Below are positions 35,602 to 44,366 of a stretch of DNA of 64,000 nucleotides, one piece after another (the stretch's first letter is position 1; every line of letters begins with the position of its first letter). A model generated the notes under the pieces. The model saw nothing but the letters and a program-made list of their open reading frames with translations. It had not been told where the DNA came from and ran no database searches. The DNA is from Neobacillus vireti (GTDB taxonomy: Bacteria; Bacillota; Bacilli; Bacillales; Cytobacillaceae). The stretch covers positions 437,556-501,555 of the forward strand of contig NZ_LDNB01000007.1 of the NCBI RefSeq assembly GCF_001026695.1. The letters are read 5' to 3'. The position numbers and the translations under genes are program-made.

Positions 35602-35630
35602 TTGACACGACTTAAAAAAAATAATAAACT
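35602..35630 (+). promoter_or_regulatory. Sigma-A promoter of the first sugar operon
   Basis: TTGACA (35602-35607) with a 17-bp spacer before TAAACT (35625-35630). The predicted start is near 35637, just before the first operator, so a bound repressor would block initiation. Confidence 0.6.
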
Positions 35631-35638
35631 GGCCATAT

Positions 35639-35656
35639 TAGGAAAACGTTTTCCTA
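35639..35656. promoter_or_regulatory. LacI-type operator 1
   Basis: TAGGAAAACGTTTTCCTA is a perfect 18-bp palindrome with the central CG typical of LacI/GalR operators. It begins at the predicted transcription start. The most likely binder is the LacI protein encoded just downstream; the core also resembles a CcpA cre site. Confidence 0.8.
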
Positions 35657-35673
35657 AACAAAATTACAAAATG

Positions 35674-35689
35674 AGGAAAACGTTTTCCT
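35674..35689. promoter_or_regulatory. LacI-type operator 2
   Basis: AGGAAAACGTTTTCCT repeats the 16-bp core of operator 1 exactly, with centres 34 bp apart. It ends shortly before the ribosome site of the regulator gene, so this promoter is probably autoregulated. Confidence 0.8.
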
Positions 35690-35705
35690 GTGTTTAGAAA
35701 AGGAG

Positions 35706-36722
35706 TTGACCCTTATAAAAGTTTCAATTAAAGAAATAGCAAAAAAATCTGGGGTTTCTGTTTCGACAGTATCTAGGGTATTAAATAATAGTAAGTTTGT
35801 AAGGGATGAACTTAAAGAAAGAGTTCTTGCACTTGTAGAAGAAACGGGTTATAGACCAAATATGGTGGCTAAAGGCCTAGTGGAAAAGAAGACTCAACTA
35901 ATAGGAGTCCTAATACCAAGAATTTCAAATAACTTTTTTTCAAAATTAATAGAAGGCATCGAAGAAATATCTCAACAACACGGATATAATATTCTCCTAA
36001 GTACATCATACAACGATACAAACAGGGAATTAGAATATCTAAATATTTTTAAGGAAAGACAGCTTGATGGAATAATATTTTCTGTCACAGAGTTTAAAGA
36101 GGAATATAACAACTTTTTTAAAAATGCAAAGGTTCCCACGGTCTTTCTAGGACAAAAATTAGAGCAGCAAACAAAATACCCATATGTAACTATTGATAAT
36201 ATTCAAGCATCTTATGAAGCTACTAAATATCTTATTGAACGAAGACATAAAAATATAGCGATTATGGCAGGGCCAGAATCAGATATGGCAACTGGTGATC
36301 ATCGGTTACAAGGATATATTAAAGCGTTAACAGAAGCAGAGTTACCTATCAATCCAAATTGGCAGACCAGAAGATATCATACAATAGAGGATGGCTACTC
36401 CGCAGCGGCTCAAATTATGATGGGTAGCGTAACGCCTACTGCAATATTTGCGTGTTCCGACCAACAGGCTTTGGGGGCAATAAATTATTTAAACGAAAAT
36501 GGTTATAAGGTTCCTGATGATATTTCGGTCCTTGGGTTTGATGATATTGATTTAGCGACAGTATTTAGACCAAAGTTATCTTCTGTGAAACAATATCCGC
36601 TAGAAATTGGTGCAACCGCAGCAAGACTTCTCATTAATCAAATTAAGGAGAAGCCAGTCGAAAAAGTAGAAAATTTAGTGCCATACAAATTGGTTATTCG
36701 TGAAAGCACGAAGACACTATAG
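35706..36722 (+). CDS. LacI-family transcription regulator 1
   Basis: The 338-residue protein has an N-terminal helix-turn-helix (SIKEIAKKSGVSVSTVSRVLNN) and a periplasmic-binding-like effector domain (about 60-335) with GVLIPRISNNFFSKL, IFACSDQQALGAINYL and VLGFDDIDLATVFRP. The only standard start, TTG 35706, directly abuts the AAAAGGAG ribosome site; a non-standard ATA at 35715 has the normal spacing, so the true start is uncertain. It probably represses its own gene and the four genes that follow until a sugar or sugar phosphate binds. Confidence 0.9.
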   Translation: MTLIKVSIKEIAKKSGVSVSTVSRVLNNSKFVRDELKERVLALVEETGYRPNMVAKGLVEKKTQLIGVLIPRISNNFFSKLIEGIEEISQQHGYNILLSTSYNDTNRELEYLNIFKERQLDGIIFSVTEFKEEYNNFFKNAKVPTVFLGQKLEQQTKYPYVTIDNIQASYEATKYLIERRHKNIAIMAGPESDMATGDHRLQGYIKALTEAELPINPNWQTRRYHTIEDGYSAAAQIMMGSVTPTAIFACSDQQALGAINYLNENGYKVPDDISVLGFDDIDLATVFRPKLSSVKQYPLEIGATAARLLINQIKEKPVEKVENLVPYKLVIRESTKTL

Positions 36723-36738
36723 AGGAGGAAGTGTAAGA

Positions 36739-38208
36739 ATGCCAGTAAAGAACAAGGTACAGCTAATTACCTACCCTGATTCATTGGGAGGCGATTTAAA
36801 GTCTCTTCGTAATGTACTTTTACAACACTTTTCAGATGTTTTTAAAGGTGGTGTCCATATTCTTCCCCCTTTTCCTTCATCTGGTGACAGGGGATTTGCA
36901 CCGCTAAATTATTTAGAAATCGAACCAAGCTTTGGGACATGGGAGGATATTAAGGCTATTGGGGAAAATTTTGATGTGTTAGTAGACTTAATGGTCAATC
37001 ATATTTCACGACAATCAGAGTATTTCCAAGACTTTTTAAAAAATGGCCGTAAATCAGAGTATGCAGATATATTTATCACTTTAGATAAGATTTGGAAAGA
37101 TGGTAAACCTGCAAAGGAAGATCTTGAGAATATATTCTTAAGACGTCCAAAACCATATTCTACATTTAAAATTGAGGCAACTGGTAAATACGAAAATATT
37201 TGGACAACATTTGGACGTGAAGATCCATCTGAGCAAATTGACTTGGACGTTAAGTCTGAAAAGGCAAAGAACCTTTTAAAAGAATTCTTTGTAAACTTTA
37301 GCAAGAATAATATAAAGACTGTAAGATTAGATGCAATTGGCTATGTTATTAAAAAACTTGGAACAAGTTGCTTTTTTGTAGAGCCAGAAATCTATGATTT
37401 TCTTGATTGGATCAAGAGTTTAGCAGATTCATTAAATATGGAGCTGTTGCCTGAGGTACATGCAGAATATACCACACAATTTAAGTTAGCAGAGCGTGGT
37501 TTCTGGATTTATGATTTTATTTTGCCTTACGCTATTTTAGAGATGTTAACCAATAAATCTAGTGAAAGAATTACCGAGTATTTAAAAATTCGTCCGTGTA
37601 AGCAATTTACAATGCTTGATTGTCACGATGGTATACCTGTATTGCCGGATGTTGAGGGTTTATTCAATGTCAGTGATGCTAGGAAAGTAGTGGAAATATG
37701 TGTTGAGAGAGGATCAAATCTTAGCCGAATCATTGGTGAAGATCACAAGGGTGAGGATGGTTTTGATGTACACCAAATTGGTGGTACATATTATTCTGTT
37801 TTAAATGCAGATGATGATGCTTATTTAGCAGCAAGAGCTGTACAATTTTTTGCACCTGGAGTTCCTCAAGTATATTATGTAGGCTTGCTTGCAGGAGAAA
37901 ATGATTATGATTCGGTAGAAAAGACCGGCGAAATTCGTGAAATCAACCGACATAACTTCACATCGGAGGAAATTGAAGATTCACTTCAAAAAGTAGTAGT
38001 GCAAAGACTATTGAAGCTAATCAGATTTAGAAATGAATACCCTGCATTTGATGGGGAATTTAAAGTGTTAGATTCCTCTAAAACTGAAGTGCACTTATCT
38101 TGGCAAAAAGAGGATAAACAATGTACACTATTCGTTAATTTAGAGACGAAAAAGTCTGTAATCGAATATCTCGATGAAAATCTGCGGGTTGTTCACTACA
38201 CTGTATAA
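36739..38208 (+). CDS. GH13 sucrose-phosphorylase-like glycoside phosphorylase
   Basis: ATG 36739 follows GAGGAGGAAG. The 489-residue protein matches subfamily GH13_18 in length and layout: QLITYPDSLGGDLKSL at the start, the nucleophile Asp198 in VRLDAIGYVIKK, acid/base Glu239 in LLPEVHAEY, and Asp297 in LDCHDGIPVLPD, then GVPQVYYVGLLAGENDY. Members cleave sucrose, sucrose 6'-phosphate, glucosylglycerol or glucosylglycerate with phosphate to give glucose 1-phosphate. Which one cannot be read here. With no sucrose permease or invertase nearby and an alpha-mannosidase next door, a non-sucrose substrate deserves testing. Confidence 0.85.
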   Translation: MPVKNKVQLITYPDSLGGDLKSLRNVLLQHFSDVFKGGVHILPPFPSSGDRGFAPLNYLEIEPSFGTWEDIKAIGENFDVLVDLMVNHISRQSEYFQDFLKNGRKSEYADIFITLDKIWKDGKPAKEDLENIFLRRPKPYSTFKIEATGKYENIWTTFGREDPSEQIDLDVKSEKAKNLLKEFFVNFSKNNIKTVRLDAIGYVIKKLGTSCFFVEPEIYDFLDWIKSLADSLNMELLPEVHAEYTTQFKLAERGFWIYDFILPYAILEMLTNKSSERITEYLKIRPCKQFTMLDCHDGIPVLPDVEGLFNVSDARKVVEICVERGSNLSRIIGEDHKGEDGFDVHQIGGTYYSVLNADDDAYLAARAVQFFAPGVPQVYYVGLLAGENDYDSVEKTGEIREINRHNFTSEEIEDSLQKVVVQRLLKLIRFRNEYPAFDGEFKVLDSSKTEVHLSWQKEDKQCTLFVNLETKKSVIEYLDENLRVVHYTV

Positions 38209-38231
38209 ATACTTGGTTTCGAGGGGATATC

Positions 38232-40697
38232 ATGAAGAAATTAGGCTTGATAAAAAATATGTTTATGATCGGAAATGCTCATTTGGACCCAGTTTGGCTT
38301 TGGCGCTGGCAGGAAGGCTTTCAAGAAGTGAAAGCGACATTTCGTTCGGCACTCGACCGCTTGAAAGAATATGAGAATTTTATTTTTACCTCCAGTTCTG
38401 CGGCTTATTATGATTGGATTGAAAAAAATGAACCGAAAATGTTTGAAGAAATTAAGGATAGAATTCAAGAAGGCAGATGGATTATTTGTGGCGGTTGGTG
38501 GATTCAACCTGATTGCAATATTCCAAGTGGCGAATCATATGTCCGCCAAGGGTTGATTGGACAAAATTATTTTAAAGAAAAATTTGGGGTCACAGCAAAG
38601 GTTGGCTACAATGTTGATAGTTTTGGTCATAACGGGATGCTCCCGCAAATATTAAAGAAATCAGGGATGGATTCCTATGTATTTATGAGGCCTGGTCCAG
38701 ATGAAAAAGGGCTGCCAAGCCGCTTGTTTTTGTGGGAATCAAAGGATGGTTCCCATGTAACGGCCTTTCGGATTCCCTTCGAATATTGTACCTTTGACCA
38801 TCTTGAAAACCATATGATGCATTGCAAGGCCGAGCTTAAGCATTCTTATAACAACTTAATGTGCTTTTATGGTGTTGGTAATCACGGGGGTGGACCTACC
38901 AAGGAGAATATCGAGGTGATTGAAAAGTTAAATGGATTGATGGGTGATACAAATATTTCCTTTAGTTCACCGAATGACTTTTTCGAACAGGTGGAAGATT
39001 TAAAGGACCAGCTGCCAGTTGTTCATGATGACCTACTTCACCATGCTGTTGGTTGTTATTCAGTACATTCAGAAGTGAAAAAGCTAAATCGATATTCTGA
39101 AAATCTTATGTTAATGGCTGAGAAGTTTTCCTCGATTGCGAACTGGACAACCGGACAAGCATACCCGGCAGATATGAACCAGGCGTGGAAGGGAGTTTTA
39201 TTTAACCAGTTCCATGATATTTTAGCGGGTACAAGTATTGAATCAGCATATGATGATGCCCGAGATTTATATGGAGAATCGATAAGTATTGCTGCTCGAA
39301 ATATGAATAATGCTTTGCAATCACTGAGTTGGAATATTGGTATTGAAGAAGAAAAAGATATGAAGCCAATGGTGATCTTTAATCCACATTCATGGCCGGT
39401 GAAGGTGAATGCCGAAATAGAGTATGGGTTGTTTGTGAATTATATACTGCCAGAAGAGTTCATTATTGAAGACGTAAATGGTAATGAGATCCCATACCAA
39501 ATCGTTGACTCGATAGCAAAAATTCCAAATCGAAAAAGAGTCGTATTTTTGGCCGAGCTTCCACCATTAGGATATAGCACGTATAAACTTCGTGCCATCA
39601 AGTCCAAAAAAGAGTTTGACGAGGTAAAAGTGACAGACTATGAAATGGAAAACGATCGGTTCAAGCTTGTTATTGATAAAGAATCAGGTGGTATTAGCAG
39701 CTTATTTGATAAAGAGAGACAAATTGAAGTGTTCAAGGATGGTGCAGCAATTCCTGTTGTAATGAACGACTCTTCTGATACGTGGGGACATGGGACGTTA
39801 CGCTTTGATGAGATTGCAGGCGAATTTAAGCCCGTTCAAATTAAGAAGCTTGAAGAAGGACCGGTTAGAGGCGTAATCCGGGTAACTTCAAAGTTTCAAT
39901 CTTCAACGATTGTTCAAGATTTTTCTATGTACAAGCACTTGAATAAAATTGAAGTTAAGGTGAAAGTAAACTGGCAAGAAAGCTATCAAACGTTAAAAAT
40001 CAAGTTTCCTGTAAGCTTTAATCAACGGAATAACACCTATGAGATTCCATATGGGCATACTTCGCGTGAGTCGGATGGAAACGAAAACCCAATGCAAAAT
40101 TGGATCGATGTAACCGGGACAATAGGCAAAGAAAGGGAAGATATTTACGGACTAAGTATTCTTAATGACGGGAAGTATGGTGTCGATGTGAAAGGGAATA
40201 CCATCAGCTTAACGGTTTTAAGAAGCCCAATCTATGCACACCATGCACCATTTATTCCAGACATGGAAGAAGATTATCCGGTTATTGACCAGGGAATCCA
40301 GACTTTTACGTATCAATTGTTACCACATGAAAATAGTTGGGAAGATGCAGAGACTGTTAAGCATGCGTTAGAATTAAATCAAAAACCACAACTGATTGTT
40401 GAAACGTACCATCAAGGATCATTACCACAGGAAGATTCATTTATTTCAATTGATCAATCAAACATCATTCTTTCTGCATTAAAGAAAGCTGAGAATCATG
40501 ATGACTTAATTATTCGTCTATATGAAACGAATAACGCCGAAACGGTTGCAAAAGTGGAATTAAAAAATTGGGGCAGAACATTGGAACTCTGCTTTGGACC
40601 AATGGAAATCAAAACATTATATATTCCAAAAAAGCTAGTGGAACCGATTTATGAAACAAATTTAATTGAAAATCTCGAAAGCGGTGTCCTTACATGA
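38232..40697 (+). CDS. GH38 alpha-mannosidase (copy 1)
   Basis: The 821-residue protein starts at ATG 38232 behind GAGGGG. Zinc ligands His17 and Asp19 lie in GNAHLDPVWLW and the catalytic nucleophile Asp129 in YNVDSFGHNGMLPQ; QFHDILAGTSIE gives a further zinc histidine. C-terminal beta-sandwich domains follow. GH38 enzymes release alpha-linked mannose; bacterial relatives include the MngB-type mannosylglycerate hydrolases of similar length. There is no signal peptide, so it acts on imported oligosaccharides or glycosides. It is strongly similar to the gene at 51303, including long near-identical DNA blocks around the QFHDILAG codons. Confidence 0.92.
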   Translation: MKKLGLIKNMFMIGNAHLDPVWLWRWQEGFQEVKATFRSALDRLKEYENFIFTSSSAAYYDWIEKNEPKMFEEIKDRIQEGRWIICGGWWIQPDCNIPSGESYVRQGLIGQNYFKEKFGVTAKVGYNVDSFGHNGMLPQILKKSGMDSYVFMRPGPDEKGLPSRLFLWESKDGSHVTAFRIPFEYCTFDHLENHMMHCKAELKHSYNNLMCFYGVGNHGGGPTKENIEVIEKLNGLMGDTNISFSSPNDFFEQVEDLKDQLPVVHDDLLHHAVGCYSVHSEVKKLNRYSENLMLMAEKFSSIANWTTGQAYPADMNQAWKGVLFNQFHDILAGTSIESAYDDARDLYGESISIAARNMNNALQSLSWNIGIEEEKDMKPMVIFNPHSWPVKVNAEIEYGLFVNYILPEEFIIEDVNGNEIPYQIVDSIAKIPNRKRVVFLAELPPLGYSTYKLRAIKSKKEFDEVKVTDYEMENDRFKLVIDKESGGISSLFDKERQIEVFKDGAAIPVVMNDSSDTWGHGTLRFDEIAGEFKPVQIKKLEEGPVRGVIRVTSKFQSSTIVQDFSMYKHLNKIEVKVKVNWQESYQTLKIKFPVSFNQRNNTYEIPYGHTSRESDGNENPMQNWIDVTGTIGKEREDIYGLSILNDGKYGVDVKGNTISLTVLRSPIYAHHAPFIPDMEEDYPVIDQGIQTFTYQLLPHENSWEDAETVKHALELNQKPQLIVETYHQGSLPQEDSFISIDQSNIILSALKKAENHDDLIIRLYETNNAETVAKVELKNWGRTLELCFGPMEIKTLYIPKKLVEPIYETNLIENLESGVLT

Positions 40698-42211
40698 TGA
40701 AACACTACTTGGGAATTGACCTAGGAACATCAGCACTTAAAGTAGTAATTGTGAATTCAAGTGGTATGATTGTAAATAGTGTAACAAGGTCATATGAGGT
40801 TCACACGCCGCAGGCTGGCTGGAGTGAACAAAATACTAATCAATGGCTGACAGCTATGATTGAAGCATTAGCGGATGTGAAAAAAGCAAATCCACAGATT
40901 CTAAAAGAAATAAATGCTATCTCTGTAACGGGCCAAATGCACGGAATTGTTCCTGTTGATAAAAATGGGAATGCACTGCACCATGCAATTATCTGGTCTG
41001 ATCGGAGAAATGAAGATGAGTTAGCTGCGATGCATGCGGCGTTAACTAACGAGGAATGGGTCGCCATCACTGGAAATCGTCCAAATATTAGTTTCACGCT
41101 CGGGAAAATAATATGGTTTAAAAAACACTTTCCAGATCTTTATGAAAAAACGAATAAGTTTTTACTTCCGAAGGATTTTCTTCGAATGAAGCTGACTGAT
41201 ACGTTTGAAACAGATTATTCCGATGCCTCGGCAACCTTGCTTATGGATTTACAAACATTGCAATGGTCTGAAAAAATTGTTAATATCTTTCCAATTGACC
41301 GCTCCAAGCTTCCTGGAATTAATTTATCCACAGCTTCTACAGGTTCCATTACAAGGAATGCGGCAGAATCATTTGGACTAAATGAAGGGACAGTGGTTAT
41401 TTGTGGGTGTGGTGATGCTCAAGCCCAGGCATTAGGAAACGGGATTATTAACTCAAAAGATTGGTTGTGCACCATCGGAACAAGCGGGCAGCTTTTTGTT
41501 AGTACAGACCTACCTGCCATTGAAAAGAACGGGACACTCCATTCATTTGTTCACGCATATCCAGGGAAATGGGTATTAATGGGTGCTACCTTGTCTGCGG
41601 GAATGTCTTTTAAATGGTTAACAGAATCAATCTTTAGCAGCGATTTAGAAATAAGGGACTTGTTAGACTTAGCAGGTATGGCAAGCCCTGGAGCAAAAAG
41701 GCTACTTTTTCTGCCATATTTATTCGGAGAGCGCTCACCGCACATGGATGAAAAAGCCAAGGGGTCATTTATTGGTTTTACGAACGAGCATACAAAGTCC
41801 GAAATGGCCCGGGCTGTAGTTGAAGGGGTACTCTTTTCCTTATATCAATCATTTAAAATTGTTGAAAAGACAATAGGACAGAAGTGTGAGCACATCCTGT
41901 TAACAGGAGGGGCGGCACAACACGATTTATGGGTTACAACGGCGGCCAATATTTTTAATGTTCCAGTTGTTAGAAATAAAAATCGTGGTGGCGGTGCATA
42001 CGGGGCAGCTATGTTGGCAGCGGTAGGAGCGGGCGATTTTAACACTCTTGAGGAAGTTTCAGCATGTTGGGGTTTGCGTCAATACGAAAAGGTTTATCTT
42101 CCAAATCAAGTATTGCATGAAGAGTATGAAAAACTATATCAGATTTTTGCAGAAACTTATGATTCATTAAAAGAGATATTCCATCGTTTACACGATTGTG
42201 AGGTCCACTAA
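40694..42211 (+). CDS. xylB: FGGY-family carbohydrate kinase, xylulokinase type
   Basis: A 505-residue sugar kinase overlapping the mannosidase gene by 4 bp. It starts YLGIDLGTSALKVVIV, has the xylulokinase mark ISVTGQMHGIV, IIWSDRRN, LPKDFLRMKLT, GCGDAQAQALGNG and the late ATP-binding LLTGGAAQHDLW. By sequence it should phosphorylate xylulose or a related ketose/polyol. No xylose isomerase is in the window, so the true substrate in this operon may be a different five- or six-carbon sugar. Confidence 0.82.
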   Translation: MMKHYLGIDLGTSALKVVIVNSSGMIVNSVTRSYEVHTPQAGWSEQNTNQWLTAMIEALADVKKANPQILKEINAISVTGQMHGIVPVDKNGNALHHAIIWSDRRNEDELAAMHAALTNEEWVAITGNRPNISFTLGKIIWFKKHFPDLYEKTNKFLLPKDFLRMKLTDTFETDYSDASATLLMDLQTLQWSEKIVNIFPIDRSKLPGINLSTASTGSITRNAAESFGLNEGTVVICGCGDAQAQALGNGIINSKDWLCTIGTSGQLFVSTDLPAIEKNGTLHSFVHAYPGKWVLMGATLSAGMSFKWLTESIFSSDLEIRDLLDLAGMASPGAKRLLFLPYLFGERSPHMDEKAKGSFIGFTNEHTKSEMARAVVEGVLFSLYQSFKIVEKTIGQKCEHILLTGGAAQHDLWVTTAANIFNVPVVRNKNRGGGAYGAAMLAAVGAGDFNTLEEVSACWGLRQYEKVYLPNQVLHEEYEKLYQIFAETYDSLKEIFHRLHDCEVH

Positions 42212-42225
42212 AGGGATGATTATCA

Positions 42226-42864
42226 GTGAATATTAAGGGTGTAAGTGGTTATATATACCGGATTACGGAGCTCGTTATGCAATTTGCCTATCTCCAATTG
42301 TTATGGATTATCTTCGTTATTATAGGGTTGGGGGCTTTTGGGATTTTCCCCTCCACAGCAGCGATGTTTTCTGTTGTTCGCAAATGGATTATGGGAGAAG
42401 TGGATGTGCCTGTTTTTAAAACGTTTTGGAAAACATATAAAACGGAATTTATCAAAGTTAATGGCCTTGGCTGGATTTTAGTAGCGATTGGGTGGTTATT
42501 ATACATTGATCTCCATTTCTTTACCTTTGGTGAATCGATGGGCAGTTCTATATTTAAAATAGTAACACTATTGATTACTTATTTTTATGTCACTACATGT
42601 ATTTATTTTTTTCCAATTTTTGTTCACAATCATTATCGTTTTTTTGATTATATAAAATATAGCTTTTTATTTAGTGCGGCTTCACCACTAAAATCTGCGG
42701 GAATTTTTATAATCTCGTATGCCATCTATTATCTGTTAATGAAAGTTCCAGTTCTGTTTCTATTTTTCTGTGGAAGTACCATTAGTTATATATGGATGTG
42801 GTATGTCTATCGCTCGATTACAAGCTTTCATTCGCCAAAGCATGAACAAAGTGATAAGAAATAG
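42226..42864 (+). CDS. DUF624 membrane protein (YesL-like)
   Basis: A 212-residue protein with five predicted membrane helices, starting GTG 42226 behind AAAGGGATGAT. The segment FGIFPSTAAMFSVVRKW followed by a TFWKTYKTEFIKVN stretch is typical of DUF624. Such genes are common in Bacillus sugar-ABC operons, where they may help the transporter or its sensor; their function is not settled. It ends the first sugar block. Confidence 0.85.
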   Translation: MNIKGVSGYIYRITELVMQFAYLQLLWIIFVIIGLGAFGIFPSTAAMFSVVRKWIMGEVDVPVFKTFWKTYKTEFIKVNGLGWILVAIGWLLYIDLHFFTFGESMGSSIFKIVTLLITYFYVTTCIYFFPIFVHNHYRFFDYIKYSFLFSAASPLKSAGIFIISYAIYYLLMKVPVLFLFFCGSTISYIWMWYVYRSITSFHSPKHEQSDKK

Positions 42865-42911
42865 CTATAAAGTACGACATCAAAATGTTATTAAAAAAAT
42901 TTAAATTTGCT

Positions 42912-42940
42912 TTGACAAATACTTGGCGGGGGATTAAAAT
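42912..42940 (+). promoter_or_regulatory. Sigma-A promoter of the second sugar operon
   Basis: TTGACA (42912-42917), 17 bp, TAAAAT (42935-42940): eleven of twelve bases match consensus. The predicted start is near 42947, 24 bp before operator 1. Confidence 0.7.
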
Positions 42941-42970
42941 TTAAATAGATAAATATTTCCGGCTTTAAAA

Positions 42971-42984
42971 TGGGAACGTTCCCA
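42971..42984. promoter_or_regulatory. LacI-type operator (perfect palindrome)
   Basis: TGGGAACGTTCCCA is a perfect 14-bp palindrome with central CG, different in its outer bases from the AGGAAAACGTTTTCCT operators of the first operon. This fits a second repressor with its own specificity. Confidence 0.75.
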
Positions 42985-43234
42985 AAAATAAAAATCCTGT
43001 TCAATCGGTTACTTGTTTTCCTATTGAAATTACCATTGTATGATTCCTTTTTTCTGCGAGAAAAATTTTTTATTTCTGATGTAACCGTTTTCTAAGTCTT
43101 ATGTAGTGGGAACTCCACATCATAATAAGGACTGTTTTTCCCAAGATAACAGGGGGAAAGTTATCAGGTAAATCATACTGAGAGAATTGGGATCAAAAGT
43201 TACTTGAAGATTTCTTGTTCGGTTTTCAGTTTTT

Positions 43235-43248
43235 TGGGAACGTTCCTA
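43235..43248. promoter_or_regulatory. LacI-type operator (one mismatch)
   Basis: TGGGAACGTTCCTA repeats the first site with one change and lies 50 bp before the regulator start. With the site at 42971 it could support DNA looping by a tetrameric or paired repressor. Confidence 0.7.
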
Positions 43249-43297
43249 TTTTCTATCAATAGTCTGAAAGAAACGTTAGGGAGGGAAGGTAAACGAA

Positions 43298-44305
43298 ATG
43301 AATCCAACCATTAAAGATGTGGCTAAATTAGCAAATACCTCAAAAAGTACTGTCTCCCGCTATTTAAATGGTCAGCCCGTCAAAAAGGAAACAGAAGAGG
43401 CATTAAAAAAGGCGATTGAAGAATTGAACTACCACCGAAATGAAAATGCAAGGAGATTGGTTGTTAGTAAAACACAAACGATTGGTATTGTCGTTGACAG
43501 TATTACGAACTTGTTTTACCCGACGATTTTCAGAGGAATTGAGGAAATTGCCAAAGAAAAAGGCTTTAATTGTGTTTTCTACAGTATGACTTCAAGTAAA
43601 TATACAGAATCCTATTTTCAAAATTTATATTATGAAGGTCATGTTGATGGAATCATTATGATTAGCTTCAGGAAAAGGAATCACAAAGATTTATTGGAAA
43701 TTGCCGAGGCTGGTTTTCCAGTCGTGGTGTTTGGAGATTCAGCCAATGTAGAGGACATAGTATCGGTGGACGTTGATAATTATTTGGGTATTTCAGAGCT
43801 TGTTCGCTATCTTAGTCGAATTGGGCACAAAAAAATCGCATATATTTCTGGACCGGATCATGCTGCAGCGACGGAATCTCGTTTAGCGGGTTATCTGGAA
43901 ACGATGGAGCAGCTGGGGCAGGCTGTGAATCCAAATTGGATTGTACCAACAGATTGGTCAAATGAATCAGGGTATAAAGCCATGAATCATTTATTATCTG
44001 TCGGTGATTTTACCGCAGTGGTAGCTTCAAATGATGAAACAGCGATTGGGGCATTAAGAGCTGTTCAGGAGCAAGGATATCATGTTCCAACTGATCTATC
44101 GATAACAGGTTTTGATGATATCACTCTATCAAGTTGGGTTTATCCATCTTTAACGACTGTGAAACAACCATTTATGGAAATGGGCATTATGGCAGCAACT
44201 GAATTATTTAAAAGGATGGAAAAGGGTGATGATTATCCTTCTGAACGCCATCTTTTGAAACCAAAACTGATTATTCGTGACTCGTGCAGAAAGATTTCCG
44301 AGTGA
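43298..44305 (+). CDS. LacI-family transcription regulator 2
   Basis: A 335-residue LacI/GalR protein starting at ATG 43298 behind AGGGAGGGAAGG. The helix-turn-helix is TIKDVAKLANTSKSTVSRYLNG (residues ~4-25); the effector domain has GIVVDSITNLFYPTIF, VVASNDETAIGALRAV and ITGFDDITLSSWVYP. It heads the ABC transporter operon and has two matching palindromes upstream, so it most likely represses its own operon until the imported sugar binds. The third position of the recognition helix differs from regulator 1, in line with the different operators. Confidence 0.92.
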   Translation: MNPTIKDVAKLANTSKSTVSRYLNGQPVKKETEEALKKAIEELNYHRNENARRLVVSKTQTIGIVVDSITNLFYPTIFRGIEEIAKEKGFNCVFYSMTSSKYTESYFQNLYYEGHVDGIIMISFRKRNHKDLLEIAEAGFPVVVFGDSANVEDIVSVDVDNYLGISELVRYLSRIGHKKIAYISGPDHAAATESRLAGYLETMEQLGQAVNPNWIVPTDWSNESGYKAMNHLLSVGDFTAVVASNDETAIGALRAVQEQGYHVPTDLSITGFDDITLSSWVYPSLTTVKQPFMEMGIMAATELFKRMEKGDDYPSERHLLKPKLIIRDSCRKISE

Positions 44306-44366
44306 TTGTTTTCGATAAAACAACTTGTTAAAGGGTGTACAAAAAAGATTAAAAGGCTGTGACAAT

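Larger units (their letters stand above)
42865..43297. other. 433-bp regulatory region between the two sugar operons
   Basis: No open frame with a ribosome site is seen. The region holds a strong promoter (42912-42940) and two GGGAACGTTCC-type operators 264 bp apart, with a ~355-nt leader to the next start. A short hairpin GTGG-GAACT-CCAC lies near 43108. No terminator for the preceding operon was found, so some read-through is possible. Confidence 0.6.

Noticed and set aside
35639-35656. Reading the AGGAAAACGTTTTCCT sites as CcpA cre sites only
   Set aside because: The perfect repeated palindromes beside a LacI gene fit a dedicated operator better, although CcpA binding cannot be excluded.
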